From assembly GCF_003432485.1 (NCBI RefSeq), contig NZ_QVNQ01000002.1, positions 846,225 to 910,224 on the forward strand: DNA of 64,000 nt, read 5' to 3'. Source of the DNA: Actinomadura spongiicola. GTDB lineage: Bacteria; Actinomycetota; Actinomycetes; Streptosporangiales; Streptosporangiaceae. A program made the translations under genes and the position numbers. Under the pieces are notes generated by a model. It saw only the letters and a list, made by a program, of their open reading frames with translations. It had not been told where the DNA came from and did no database searches. Shown here piece after piece: positions 36,325 to 44,590 of the stretch. The number at the start of each line of letters is the position of its first letter. The stretch's first letter is position 1.

Positions 36325-36871
36325 GGCAGGTCGTCCGTCCGCATCAGGCGTTCCCGGACGAACGGGTGCCCCATCGGCGCCGTGCCCGTGCCCTGTACCC
36401 GCAGGTACGGGGCCTGCTGGACGGCGACCTGCCCGACGACACGGTCGGACAGGGGCGCCGTCTCGGTCCGCAGGGCGACCGCCCCCAGACAGATGTTCTT
36501 GATCTCGTGTGCGACACCGCCCACACCGAACCGCACCCGCCCGTCGTCGAAGGCGACCGGAGCCGGTGGACTGGTCGTCTTCCGCCCGATGATGCGGCGT
36601 GACCCCGGCGCGATGATCAGGTCGTTCTCCGCCTGCCCGGGGTTGCGGCGCGGACCGTCCGGGAACTCGGGCGCCGCGGCCTTCCTGTTGGCCAGGGCGA
36701 CCTCCCCCTGGGCGTCCTTGTACTTGGTCTCCAGGGTGTCGCCGGACGGCTCTGGCGGAGCGCCGGGGATCTCCGTCCGGTGAAGTACTCGTCGCTGTCG
36801 CCGACGCGGCCGATTCCGATGGCGGGATGGACGCGCACCGTCTTGACGTCGGCGATGTCGATCTCAGCCAT
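36321..36871 (-). pseudogene. LodA-like (lysine epsilon-oxidase family) remnant
   Basis: N-terminus of a LodA/GoxA-type CTQ-dependent amino-acid oxidase. MAEIDIADVKTVRVHPAIG is followed by IGRVGDSDEYFTG. The frame is then lost at about 36780-36785, where one C appears to be missing (ACCGGACGGAG for the expected ACCGGACCGGAG). In the shifted frame it continues EIPGAPPEPSGDTLETKYKD, ALANRKAAAPEF, RRNPGQAENDLIIAPGSR and RFGVGGVAHEIKN. It stops after about 180 residues where the family has 600 or more, so the catalytic half is gone. The frameshift could be a sequencing error but the large deletion could not. Confidence 0.72.
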
Positions 36872-37008
36872 CGCTCGCCCCTCGATGGTCGCCGCATCCC
36901 GGTCTCCCTCTAACCGGATCATCCGCGCACAACCGCTCGACCTGGAATATCTGCGGTGAACGTTTCCCCGAGTAGCCGGCCCGCCGGTCGAGTCGCCGCC
37001 CTCAGCCG

Positions 37009-38418
37009 TCAGGACCCCCGGCTGATCTCTTCCGCCTGGCGGTCGATGTCGACGCCCGGGGTCACCGGGCGCAGCGCCATGGCGGACACCAGGGCGCCGA
37101 GCGGGAAGCTCAGGATCAGCAGGGGGACGGCGTAGGAGACGTCGAGGTCGACCAGCGGCGCCGAGATCAGCGGGATGATGATGCCGCCGAGCGAGGCCGA
37201 GACCAGGACCATGCTGAGCGCCGTGCCGCGGATCGCGGTGGTGAACGCGCCGGTGAGATAGACCGAGAAGGAGACGACGCCGGTGCTGACGAAGAAGCCC
37301 ATCGCCGCGAAGGCCAGGTAGATGGCCCAGTCGCCCACGCCGGGCACGACCAGCGGAATGACGAGCAGGGTGCCGAGCGCCTCCCAGATCACCATCACGT
37401 GCTTCGGGGAGATCCGGTCGCTCAGCCATCCGGCGGGCAGGTTGCCGAGAAGCGAGAACAGGGCCATGACCCCGATGAACAGCGACGCCCGGCTTTCGCT
37501 GTAGTCGCGGTTCTCCACGAGGTAGAGCGGCGCGACGAGCAGGGTGAACGCCCCGGCGGACGTGCAGAAGAGACCGAAGCCCATCATGGCGGCGGTCTGC
37601 CTGCGGAACGGACGGCTGAACAGCCTGCGCAGGGCGTCGCGTTCGATCTCCTGGGCCGCGTTCCGCAGCCCCGTCCGGAGCAGGCGGCCGGGACCGTCCG
37701 GCGAGTCCTCGCGCAGCCGGGTGAAGCGAGGCGATTCGCGCAGCCATCGGGTGGTGACCAGGACGAGCAGCATGGGCAGGAACGTGAGGGCGAACAGCAG
37801 CCGCCATTTCCCGGCGTCCAGAATGCCCGCGGCGGCGACGCTGCCGATCCCCGTACCGAGATAGAGGGCGAGCCAGCCGAAACCCTGATAACTGCCCCGC
37901 TGCTTGGGGGGCGCCTCCTCCGATATCAGCACGGTCTGGGAGCCCCTGATCCCCGCCTCGGTGACGCTCACCAGGGCGCGCAGCAGGATGTACTGCCAGA
38001 AAGCGGTGATGATCGAGGTGAATCCGCTGAACAGGCCGACGCCGAGGAGCGAGTAGGAGAACACGCGCTTGCGGCCGTAGCGGTCGATCAACAGACCCGC
38101 GAGCACGCTGAAGAGCGTCGCCACCAGACCGATCGCCGCGGTGGAATAGAGCAGCGTCTTCGCGGAAACATCAAAGACGCGTGTCATTGTCGGCCCGGCC
38201 GCGCCGGCGACCGCGCCGTCGAAGCTCGCAAGGAAATAGGCCGCGTAAATGATGAGGAGCAGACGGCGAAGGTAACGGGCTCTGGTGAGGGTGGTCCGGC
38301 CGACGGTGATCAGTTCCGCCGGATCGTATTGAAGGCTTCCGTCAGGTGGTTCGGCTTCTCCGGGCGCGGTTACCTTCAGTGGCGGGCTACCCGAGGAATC
38401 GGTGACGCGATCGACCAC
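37009..38418 (-). CDS. MFS transporter (12 TMS)
   Basis: 469-residue MFS permease. After a 45-residue cytosolic tail come YFLASFDGAVAGAAGP (TM1), LLIDRYGRKRVFSY (motif A), SEEAPPKQRGSYQG (loop 4-5), a long central loop rich in Arg, and AGWLSDRISPKHVM in the second half. Similar to sugar-porter/aromatic-acid-type MFS proteins, but the substrate is not assignable. GTG 38418 with a GGAG box 6-9 nt upstream is the start used. It is divergent to the LAL regulator across a gap with TAGGGGT repeats, which could place it under the second cluster's SARP. Confidence 0.85.
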   Translation of the reverse strand: MVDRVTDSSGSPPLKVTAPGEAEPPDGSLQYDPAELITVGRTTLTRARYLRRLLLIIYAAYFLASFDGAVAGAAGPTMTRVFDVSAKTLLYSTAAIGLVATLFSVLAGLLIDRYGRKRVFSYSLLGVGLFSGFTSIITAFWQYILLRALVSVTEAGIRGSQTVLISEEAPPKQRGSYQGFGWLALYLGTGIGSVAAAGILDAGKWRLLFALTFLPMLLVLVTTRWLRESPRFTRLREDSPDGPGRLLRTGLRNAAQEIERDALRRLFSRPFRRQTAAMMGFGLFCTSAGAFTLLVAPLYLVENRDYSESRASLFIGVMALFSLLGNLPAGWLSDRISPKHVMVIWEALGTLLVIPLVVPGVGDWAIYLAFAAMGFFVSTGVVSFSVYLTGAFTTAIRGTALSMVLVSASLGGIIIPLISAPLVDLDVSYAVPLLILSFPLGALVSAMALRPVTPGVDIDRQAEEISRGS

Positions 38419-38937
38419 TTACGCTCCAACCTGCGCAGGCGAAATCGCCGGTGTGTGCGGTGGATGCCTGAGATCGTGGCATGCCCCTGACCGGCGGGAA
38501 ACCCCAGCGGACCCCTAACGGCGCCCGGGGACGTAGGGGTGCCGGACCCCCGGCGCGAGGCGCCCCTAGGGGTCGCGTCCGCGAAGGTTCCTGGTAGCGA
38601 CTGATCACTTTCCGTGGTTATCGGTCGGGAGTGAACCCCCGTGCGGATGTCGTGCCCTGCGGCAGGGGGCGACCCGGACGTCACCGCTGACAGATCATTG
38701 GCAGATTACGGATATCCACCGGGCGGTATCGATGCTTACACTGTGCTAGTGGCCTGAAACCGGCCAACGGGGCATGCTTGACGGGGGTGTACATCTGGCA
38801 GTCGTTGTGTCGCGTTCTGTGATCAGTGCTGTTCCTGCGGTGTCAATCGTTCGCATCTGGCCTGAAGAACGTGTTACGGGGAGGCGCTGCCTTCGCCTGT
38901 CGCCGACCTGATCGGGCATGAAAGACGAAGGGGATTC
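38419..38937. promoter_or_regulatory. Divergent regulatory gap, MFS / LAL regulator
   Basis: 519-bp gap. At 38534-38540 and 38567-38573 the heptad TAGGGGT occurs twice in the same orientation, 33 bp (three helical turns of 11 bp) apart. A reverse copy TTAGGGG lies at 38512-38518 and the local palindrome CCCCTAGGGG at 38563-38572. These resemble SARP boxes. The right part (38690-38930) is AT-richer and must carry the LAL promoter. No gene was recognised. Confidence 0.5.
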
Positions 38938-41793
38938 ATGACTGCTCCCGCGATCAGGAGAAATCTCGAACAACTGTCGGTTTCTTTCGCAAATTCCATG
39001 ATCGGCGAGCCGCAAGTCGTGATTGTCAGTGGTCCGGTGGGCAGCGGGAAGAGCGAGTTGCTGGGCGCGTTTCGTCGGGGTGCGGCCGACGCGGATGTCA
39101 CATTTCTCGCCGCGAGCGCGTTGGTGCTGGAGACCGACCAGGCACTGGGCGTCATCCGCGCGCTGCTCGAAGGGGCCGCGGCGGGCGGGGCCGCCAGGGG
39201 ACGCGGCGACGCCGGTCGGAACGGCCGCGGGGACGGCGACCGCGACGCCGATGACCGGGGGGTGCGGCGAAGCCTGGCAAGGGCACTCGACGATCTCGGG
39301 TCCGTGGCCTCGTTCGCCGGTCTCGAACCGGCGGCGGCCCAGCGGGTCACCCTGCGCGCGAAGGAGAGCGTCCGGGCCGCCCTGCTGGACCTGGCGGCCG
39401 GTGGCGGGCTGGTGATCTGCATCGACGACATCCAGTACGCCGACTCCGCGAGCCTGGAGGTCCTGCTCCACTTCGTCCGGCGGGCCCAGAACACGCGCGT
39501 GCTGATGGTCCTCGGGGCGCGGGACGGCCTGCACCCGCGCCATCCGCTCCTCTACCAGGAGCTCATCGGCGGTTCGTCCAGTCAACAGATCCGTCTCGGC
39601 GCGCTGTCGAGGGACGTCGTGGCGCAGATCCTGGAGGACGAGCTCGGCCCCTACATCCCGTCCCGCCTGGTGGCCGACTGCCATGCGGTGAGCGGCGGCA
39701 ACGCCGCGCTCGTCAGGGCCCTCGTCGACGATCTGCGGGCGAGCGGGGCGCCGTTCGGTGAGCGGAACTCCCCGTCCCGGCTGGTCGTCGGGGAGGCCTT
39801 CTCCCAGGCTTACCTCAGCCTCCTGTACCGGAGCGATCCGGCGATGCTGCGGGCGGGGCAGGGCCTGGCCGTTCTCGGAGAGGATGCCACACCGCTCCTG
39901 ATCGGGCAGCTGCTCGACGTGCCCCCGGCCGAGGTCGTCGAGGCGCTGGCGGCGCTGAACTCGGCGGGACTGCTGGAGGACGGGCGCTTCCGACATCCGG
40001 CGGCACGGTCGGCGGTTCTCGGCAACCTCGCGCCGGACACGCGGTCACGGCTGCACCATGACGCGGCGTTCCTTCTCCACGACGCCGGGGCCGGTGCGTC
40101 CTCGGTGGTGGAGCACCTCATCGCCTGCGGTGACATCTCCGCTCCCTGGGCGGTGTCCTGCCTGGTGGAGGCGGCGGAGCAAGAACTGGTCGCGGGCCGG
40201 GTGGCGCGAACGGTCGCCTACCTGAAGGCCGCCCAGCTGATGGAGGCCGACGAGCGGCAGAGCGGCCAGATCAAGGAGATGCTGATCCGTGCCGCGTGGC
40301 GCGTCGACCCGGTCATGGCGTTGCCGTTCCTCGACCAGGTGGTCAGCACCCTGCACGGGGGCCCGATGCCGCCGCGGCCCGCGTTCGAGGCCCTCAAGCT
40401 GCTGCTCTGGAACGGACGGTCCGACGAGGCCCGCGCGATGCTCGAACGGATCCTCGTCGACTCTGGAAGAACTCCCGCGGAGTTCAACATGGGTCTCCCC
40501 GTCGGCCTGACCTCGGGGCTGCTGTGCGCCTATCCCGCCCTCCTCCAGGACGAACCGGCGCGAAGTCTGCTCCTGGGCGGGGAACTCGCCGCCCAGGAGT
40601 CGTTGCCCGCGGATCAGGACCCGCTCACGATCGTCCTGGCCGCGGGCCGCGACGCCGAGGCGGTGGCCAGCGCGGAGCAGGTCCTCGGCCGCAGCCGCCT
40701 CGACGACTCGACCCTCGGCGCGCTCGCGGGAGCGTTGACCGCCATGATCTACGCGGGCCAGCCGGGCAAGGCGGCGACCTGGGCCGAGCTGCTCCTGGAG
40801 CGTGCCGGGGAGCGGCAGGCGCCCGTCTGGGGGGCGATCTTCTCGGCCGTGCTGGCCGAGTGCCTGCTGCGCACCGGCGATCTGCGCCAGGCGGCGCGGT
40901 CGGCGGAGACGGCGCTGTCGTCCATGCCGGCGCAGGCCTGGGGAATCCTGGTCGGCGCGCCGCTGGCCACCGCGGCCCTCGCCCGGACCCTGATGGGCGA
41001 CTACGAGGGCGCGGCCCGCCACCTGGAGGTGCCGGTCCCCGACGCGATGTTCGGCGGCATCCCGGGCCTGCACTACCTCTTGGCACGTGGCAGGTACAAC
41101 CTCGCCATCGATCGGCCGTACGCCGCCCTGGCCGACTTCGAGACCTGCGGGAACCTGATGGGTCAGTGGCGTCTCGACGTTCCGGGGCTGGTCGCCTGGC
41201 GTGTCGAGGCGGCGCGGGCCATGTTCGCGCTGCGCAGGCCGGAGCCCGCCAGGGGACTGCTGGACGAGCAGCTCAAGCTGCTGCGGCCCGAGCAGCACCG
41301 GCCGCGGGGCGCCGCGCTGCGGTTGAAGGCGGCCACCGAGCGGGGCGAGGAGCGACCCCGCGTCCTGTGGGACGCGGTGAAGTCGACGCAGGAGTCGGGT
41401 GACCCGGTGGAGGAGGCCTTCGCCTTCGCCGACCTCGCCAGGGCCTACCAGGCGCTGGGCGACGCGGACCGGGCGCGCACCGCGGTGCGCAGGGCGCGCA
41501 GCATCGCGATCGCCTGCCACATCGAACCGTTGCGGCACTCGCTGACCGGCTCCCGCGACGCGCCGGGGGAGGGCCTCCCGGCCGTCACGAACCCGCCCCG
41601 CCACATGGCGGAGCTCAGCGACGCGGAGCGACGGGTGACCGTCCTCGCCGTGCAGGGCTTCATGAACCGGGAGATAGCCCAACGTCTCAGCGTCACGGTC
41701 AGCACGGTGGAACAGCACCTCACCCGGGTCTACCGGAAGCTCGGCGTCAGCAGCCGCAGCGATCTGGCCACCGTGTACGGGGGACGCGAATGA
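38938..41793 (+). CDS. LAL-type LuxR-family regulator
   Basis: 951-residue large ATP-binding LuxR regulator, near the usual size. Walker A is IVSGPVGSGKSELLGAF, Walker B LVICIDDIQYADSASLEVLL (IDDIQ), with a Gly/Arg/Asp-rich insertion (about residues 80-105). The middle holds TPR-like helices. The C-terminal HTH reads AELSDAERRVTVLAVQGFMN, then REIAQRLSVTVSTVEQHL. GAAGGGG precedes ATG 38938. It probably acts as pathway-specific activator of the type I PKS cluster to the right, together with the SARP at 42791. A 22-bp perfect palindrome follows the stop. Confidence 0.92.
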   Translation: MTAPAIRRNLEQLSVSFANSMIGEPQVVIVSGPVGSGKSELLGAFRRGAADADVTFLAASALVLETDQALGVIRALLEGAAAGGAARGRGDAGRNGRGDGDRDADDRGVRRSLARALDDLGSVASFAGLEPAAAQRVTLRAKESVRAALLDLAAGGGLVICIDDIQYADSASLEVLLHFVRRAQNTRVLMVLGARDGLHPRHPLLYQELIGGSSSQQIRLGALSRDVVAQILEDELGPYIPSRLVADCHAVSGGNAALVRALVDDLRASGAPFGERNSPSRLVVGEAFSQAYLSLLYRSDPAMLRAGQGLAVLGEDATPLLIGQLLDVPPAEVVEALAALNSAGLLEDGRFRHPAARSAVLGNLAPDTRSRLHHDAAFLLHDAGAGASSVVEHLIACGDISAPWAVSCLVEAAEQELVAGRVARTVAYLKAAQLMEADERQSGQIKEMLIRAAWRVDPVMALPFLDQVVSTLHGGPMPPRPAFEALKLLLWNGRSDEARAMLERILVDSGRTPAEFNMGLPVGLTSGLLCAYPALLQDEPARSLLLGGELAAQESLPADQDPLTIVLAAGRDAEAVASAEQVLGRSRLDDSTLGALAGALTAMIYAGQPGKAATWAELLLERAGERQAPVWGAIFSAVLAECLLRTGDLRQAARSAETALSSMPAQAWGILVGAPLATAALARTLMGDYEGAARHLEVPVPDAMFGGIPGLHYLLARGRYNLAIDRPYAALADFETCGNLMGQWRLDVPGLVAWRVEAARAMFALRRPEPARGLLDEQLKLLRPEQHRPRGAALRLKAATERGEERPRVLWDAVKSTQESGDPVEEAFAFADLARAYQALGDADRARTAVRRARSIAIACHIEPLRHSLTGSRDAPGEGLPAVTNPPRHMAELSDAERRVTVLAVQGFMNREIAQRLSVTVSTVEQHLTRVYRKLGVSSRSDLATVYGGRE

Positions 41794-41795
41794 CC

Positions 41796-41817
41796 GGTCG
41801 TCCGGTACCGGACGACC
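41796..41817. terminator. Palindromic hairpin after the LAL gene
   Basis: Perfect 22-bp palindrome GGTCGTCCGGT/ACCGGACGACC, 3 nt past the LAL stop and 66 nt before the thioesterase. It may attenuate read-through or act as an operator. Confidence 0.6.
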
Positions 41818-41882
41818 GCGTGGACCGAAGGTGACGGGTCCCGACCCGGGATCCGGAAATCGTATGTGAGAAGGAGGGGACG

Positions 41883-42719
41883 ATGACGGCTGCGGACCCG
41901 GAGGTGTGGATCCGCCGATTCCATCGCTCACCGGAGGCCGCGACCCGGCTGGTGTGCTTTCCTCACGCAGGGGGCTCGGCGAGCTACTTCCATCCACTGT
42001 CCGCCGCGCTCGCACCCGCTCATGAGGTGTGGGCGATCCAATATCCGGGACGTCAGGATCGGCGGCGGGAACCGTTCGCCAAGGACATCCCCGAGCTGGC
42101 CGATCAGGTGTTCGCCGCGCTGCGCGGACGTGTCGAGGAGCCCTTCGCCTTCTTCGGGCACAGCATGGGCGCGCTGGTCGCCTTCGAGGTGGCGCGCCGC
42201 TGGCGGCGGACCGGTGAGGCCGGGCCCGCGCGGCTCGTCCTGTCGGGACGGCGCGCCGCGTCGACGCACCGGGACGAGCTGCTCGACTTGGACGACGAGG
42301 ACGCCGTGGTGGCGGAACTGCGCCGGCTGGGCGGCACCGCCGATCAGTTCCTCGCCGACCGGGAACTGCTGGACACCATCCTGCCGGTGACCCGGGCCGA
42401 CTACGGGGCGGTCGGGGCGTACACGGCGGGCCCGGACGCCGTCGTGGACGTGCCGCTCCTCGTCCTCGTGGGCGACCGCGACCCGGTCACCACGATCGAG
42501 GAGGCGACCGCGTGGGAGCGGCATTCCACCGCTTCCTGCGAGGTCCGCGTCTTTTCCGGCGGGCACTTCTTTCTGGAGCCGCGCGCCGCGGAAGTGATCG
42601 CCACGCTACAGAAGGAGATGGACACACTCCGCTCGGTTTCGGAAGACGGAGAGATAGGTCACAGTGCGCGGGAGCGCCGCACGACAGAAGGGGTCAGCGA
42701 CCCTTATAGGGGTGATTAG
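41883..42719 (+). CDS. Type II (editing) thioesterase
   Basis: 278-residue alpha/beta-hydrolase of the GrsT/TEII family. LVCFPHAGGSASYF, PGRQDRR, the nucleophile elbow FFGHSMGALVAFE (Ser94), Asp in VLVGDRDPV and His in FSGGHFFLEP are all present. It removes aberrant acyl groups from PKS carrier domains. AAGGAGGGG precedes ATG 41883. The last 30 residues (DGEIGHSARERRTTEG) extend beyond the normal end. The stop codon lies inside the SARP-box repeat of the next gene. Confidence 0.93.
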   Translation: MTAADPEVWIRRFHRSPEAATRLVCFPHAGGSASYFHPLSAALAPAHEVWAIQYPGRQDRRREPFAKDIPELADQVFAALRGRVEEPFAFFGHSMGALVAFEVARRWRRTGEAGPARLVLSGRRAASTHRDELLDLDDEDAVVAELRRLGGTADQFLADRELLDTILPVTRADYGAVGAYTAGPDAVVDVPLLVLVGDRDPVTTIEEATAWERHSTASCEVRVFSGGHFFLEPRAAEVIATLQKEMDTLRSVSEDGEIGHSARERRTTEGVSDPYRGD

Positions 42720-42723
42720 GGGT
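42705..42723. promoter_or_regulatory. TAGGGGT direct repeat upstream of the SARP gene
   Basis: Heptad TAGGGGT at 42707-42713 and 42717-42723 (10-bp step), overlapping the thioesterase stop and 68 bp before the SARP start. Same heptad as at 38534 and 38567. Possible autoregulatory SARP box; the 10-bp spacing is slightly off the usual 11. Confidence 0.45.
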
Positions 42724-42790
42724 ATCTGTTCGGCGGCGGCTTCGGCTAGCTTCGTGTCAGCCGGTTAGGCGACGATACGGGGCAAACACA

Positions 42791-43570
42791 GTGAAGTATC
42801 AGATTCTCGGCCCGCTACGGATTATCGATCAAAACATCAGCCTTCCGATCAGCGCTCCGAAAATGGAGCGCATTCTGGCGACGCTGCTGATGCGTTCGAA
42901 CCAAGTCGTCTCCAGTGCGCAGATCATCGAGGAGATCTGGGGGGAGCGTCCACCGCGCCGGGCCACCGCCGCGGTCCACGTCTACATCTCACAACTACGC
43001 AAGCTGCTGAACCGCGCGGCGAACGCGGACGCGGGGACACCGAGCCCGATCGTGACGGTCTCGCCCGGTTACCTGCTCCGCGTCGGCCCGGACGACCTGG
43101 ACATGTTCGTCTTCCAGCGGCTGCTGCGCGACGGGCGCGCGCACATGCTCGACGGGGAGTACCACGAGGCCGACCGGGTCCTGGAGGCGGCGCTCGGCCT
43201 CTGGCGGGGACCCGCCCTGAGCCGGTTGTGCGAGGGCCCCATCGTCGGGGGCCACGTCGCCGGGCTCGAGGAGGAACGGCTCGAATGCATCGAGATGCGC
43301 ATCGAGGCGCAGCTCCGGATCGGCCGTCACCGCGCCGTGGTCAGCGAACTCCACGGACTGATCGCCGAGCATCCGCTGAACGAGCGGTTCTACGGGCAGC
43401 TGATGCGGGCGCTGCACCTTTCGGAACGCCGTTCCGACGCGCTGCGCATCTATCAGCGGGCCCGCGAGGTGATCAACAGGGAACTCGGTCTGGAACCGGG
43501 GCCGATGCTCCGGGAAGTGCACGGAGAAGTCCTGGCCGACGACGAACGCTATCTCAAGTCCGCGGTGTGA
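42791..43570 (+). CDS. SARP-family pathway activator
   Basis: 259-residue classical SARP. The winged-helix domain reads MKYQILGPLRI, PKMERILATLLMRSN, QIIEEIWGERPPRRA and VHVYISQLRKLLNR, then VSPGYLLRV. The BTAD domain reads VFQRLLRDGRAH, EALGLWRGPALS, LEEERLECIEMRIEAQLR, GLIAEHPLNERFYGQLMRAL and YQRAREVINRELGLEPG. The GTG start at 42791 gives the standard N-terminus. It is followed 12 nt later by the discrete acyltransferase and both end at a strong terminator. It is the likely direct activator of the type I PKS cluster via TTAG-type repeats. Confidence 0.94.
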   Translation: MKYQILGPLRIIDQNISLPISAPKMERILATLLMRSNQVVSSAQIIEEIWGERPPRRATAAVHVYISQLRKLLNRAANADAGTPSPIVTVSPGYLLRVGPDDLDMFVFQRLLRDGRAHMLDGEYHEADRVLEAALGLWRGPALSRLCEGPIVGGHVAGLEEERLECIEMRIEAQLRIGRHRAVVSELHGLIAEHPLNERFYGQLMRALHLSERRSDALRIYQRAREVINRELGLEPGPMLREVHGEVLADDERYLKSAV

Positions 43571-43581
43571 GGAGGCCGACG

Positions 43582-44535
43582 ATGACGGTGGGCTATTTCG
43601 TGACCCGCGCGGCGCGGGAGGACAACGCGGGCGTCCTTGAGTTCTACGACGCGTTTCCCGTCGTCCGTGAACTCTATGACGGTGTCCGGAAATGGACGGG
43701 ACTGAGCCTGGACGAAATTCTCGGCGAGCATCTGCCCGAGGACCACGGGACCAGCAACAGCTACTCCGCGATCCGCTCGATCGCGGCGCAGGTGGCCGTC
43801 GCGGACGTCCTGGCACAGGAGGGCGTCAGACCCGACGCCGTTCTCGGCCTCAGCCTCGGCATCACCAGCGCCAGCTGTATGGCGGGCGCGTTCGACCGCG
43901 CGGACATGTTCCGGATGCTCTGGGAGCGTCGGGCCATCCCCATGCCGGTCGAGGGCGAGCCCGCGCAGGGCGTCGCCATCTGCCGGATCGGCCCCGACAC
44001 CGACACCTCGACCGTCTACGGGGACAAGGTGGACGGGGTCTACCTCGGGCTCGACTTCGGTCCCGCGCCCGACGGCCTCGGCTCGTGGGTTCTGCTCGCG
44101 GGCTACCGGAGCGCGCTGGAGGCCCTGGCGGAGCACCAGCCCAGCGTGGTGATCATCAAGCAGGGCATCGCGGCGGTGCACAGTCCGCTGCGGCGGCCCG
44201 CCGCCGAGTTCGTCCGTTCGCTCCTCGACGGCGTCCGGTTCCGTGACCCGCAGGTCCCGCTGACGGTCTGCCTGGAGCCGAGGACGCTCACCACCGGTGA
44301 GGAGGTGCGGACCGCGGTCTGGGAGAACCTGATCCGGACGGCGAGCATCCCGCACGGGTTCGCCGAACTCGACCGGCACGGGGTGAAGCTGCTGATCGTC
44401 CCCGGTCCCTCCATGGCCGACGACATGGTCACCTTCCCGGTGCCGGTGTTGCGGGTGCAGCGGCCCGCGGACGTCGAGGCGGCCGTCACCAAGGTCGCGG
44501 AACTGCGGGGCGCCGCCGCGGAGGCGGGAATCTGA
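43582..44535 (+). CDS. Discrete acyltransferase (FabD/PKS-AT fold)
   Basis: 317-residue stand-alone AT. The GxSxG elbow is in LGLSLGITSAS (Ser91) and the catalytic His200 in AAVHSPLRR, with the small ferredoxin-like subdomain after residue 125. The usual N-terminal FPGQGSQ oxyanion segment is absent; the protein begins GYFVTRAAREDNAGV. Specificity motifs of malonyl/methylmalonyl ATs are not recognisable. It could load an unusual unit onto the discrete ACP at 53520, or act as an acyl hydrolase/proofreader. GAGGAGG precedes ATG 43582. Probably co-transcribed with the SARP. Confidence 0.8.
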   Translation: MTVGYFVTRAAREDNAGVLEFYDAFPVVRELYDGVRKWTGLSLDEILGEHLPEDHGTSNSYSAIRSIAAQVAVADVLAQEGVRPDAVLGLSLGITSASCMAGAFDRADMFRMLWERRAIPMPVEGEPAQGVAICRIGPDTDTSTVYGDKVDGVYLGLDFGPAPDGLGSWVLLAGYRSALEALAEHQPSVVIIKQGIAAVHSPLRRPAAEFVRSLLDGVRFRDPQVPLTVCLEPRTLTTGEEVRTAVWENLIRTASIPHGFAELDRHGVKLLIVPGPSMADDMVTFPVPVLRVQRPADVEAAVTKVAELRGAAAEAGI

Positions 44536-44557
44536 CGGAGACGGAGACGGAGACGGG

Positions 44558-44589
44558 GTCGGGGCCGTGCCGGACGGCACGGCCCCGAC
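44558..44589. terminator. Bidirectional hairpin terminator
   Basis: Perfect 14-bp arms (GTCGGGGCCGTGCC and complement), 4-nt loop, between the convergent acyltransferase and E1-alpha genes. A triple GGAGAC tandem repeat (44537-44555) precedes it. Confidence 0.88.
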
Positions 44590-44590
44590 C

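Noticed and set aside
44537..44557. GGAGAC tandem repeat as a regulatory or CRISPR-like array
   Set aside because: Only about three 6-bp units directly before a terminator stem; too short for a CRISPR array and no cas genes are present. Probably simple slippage.
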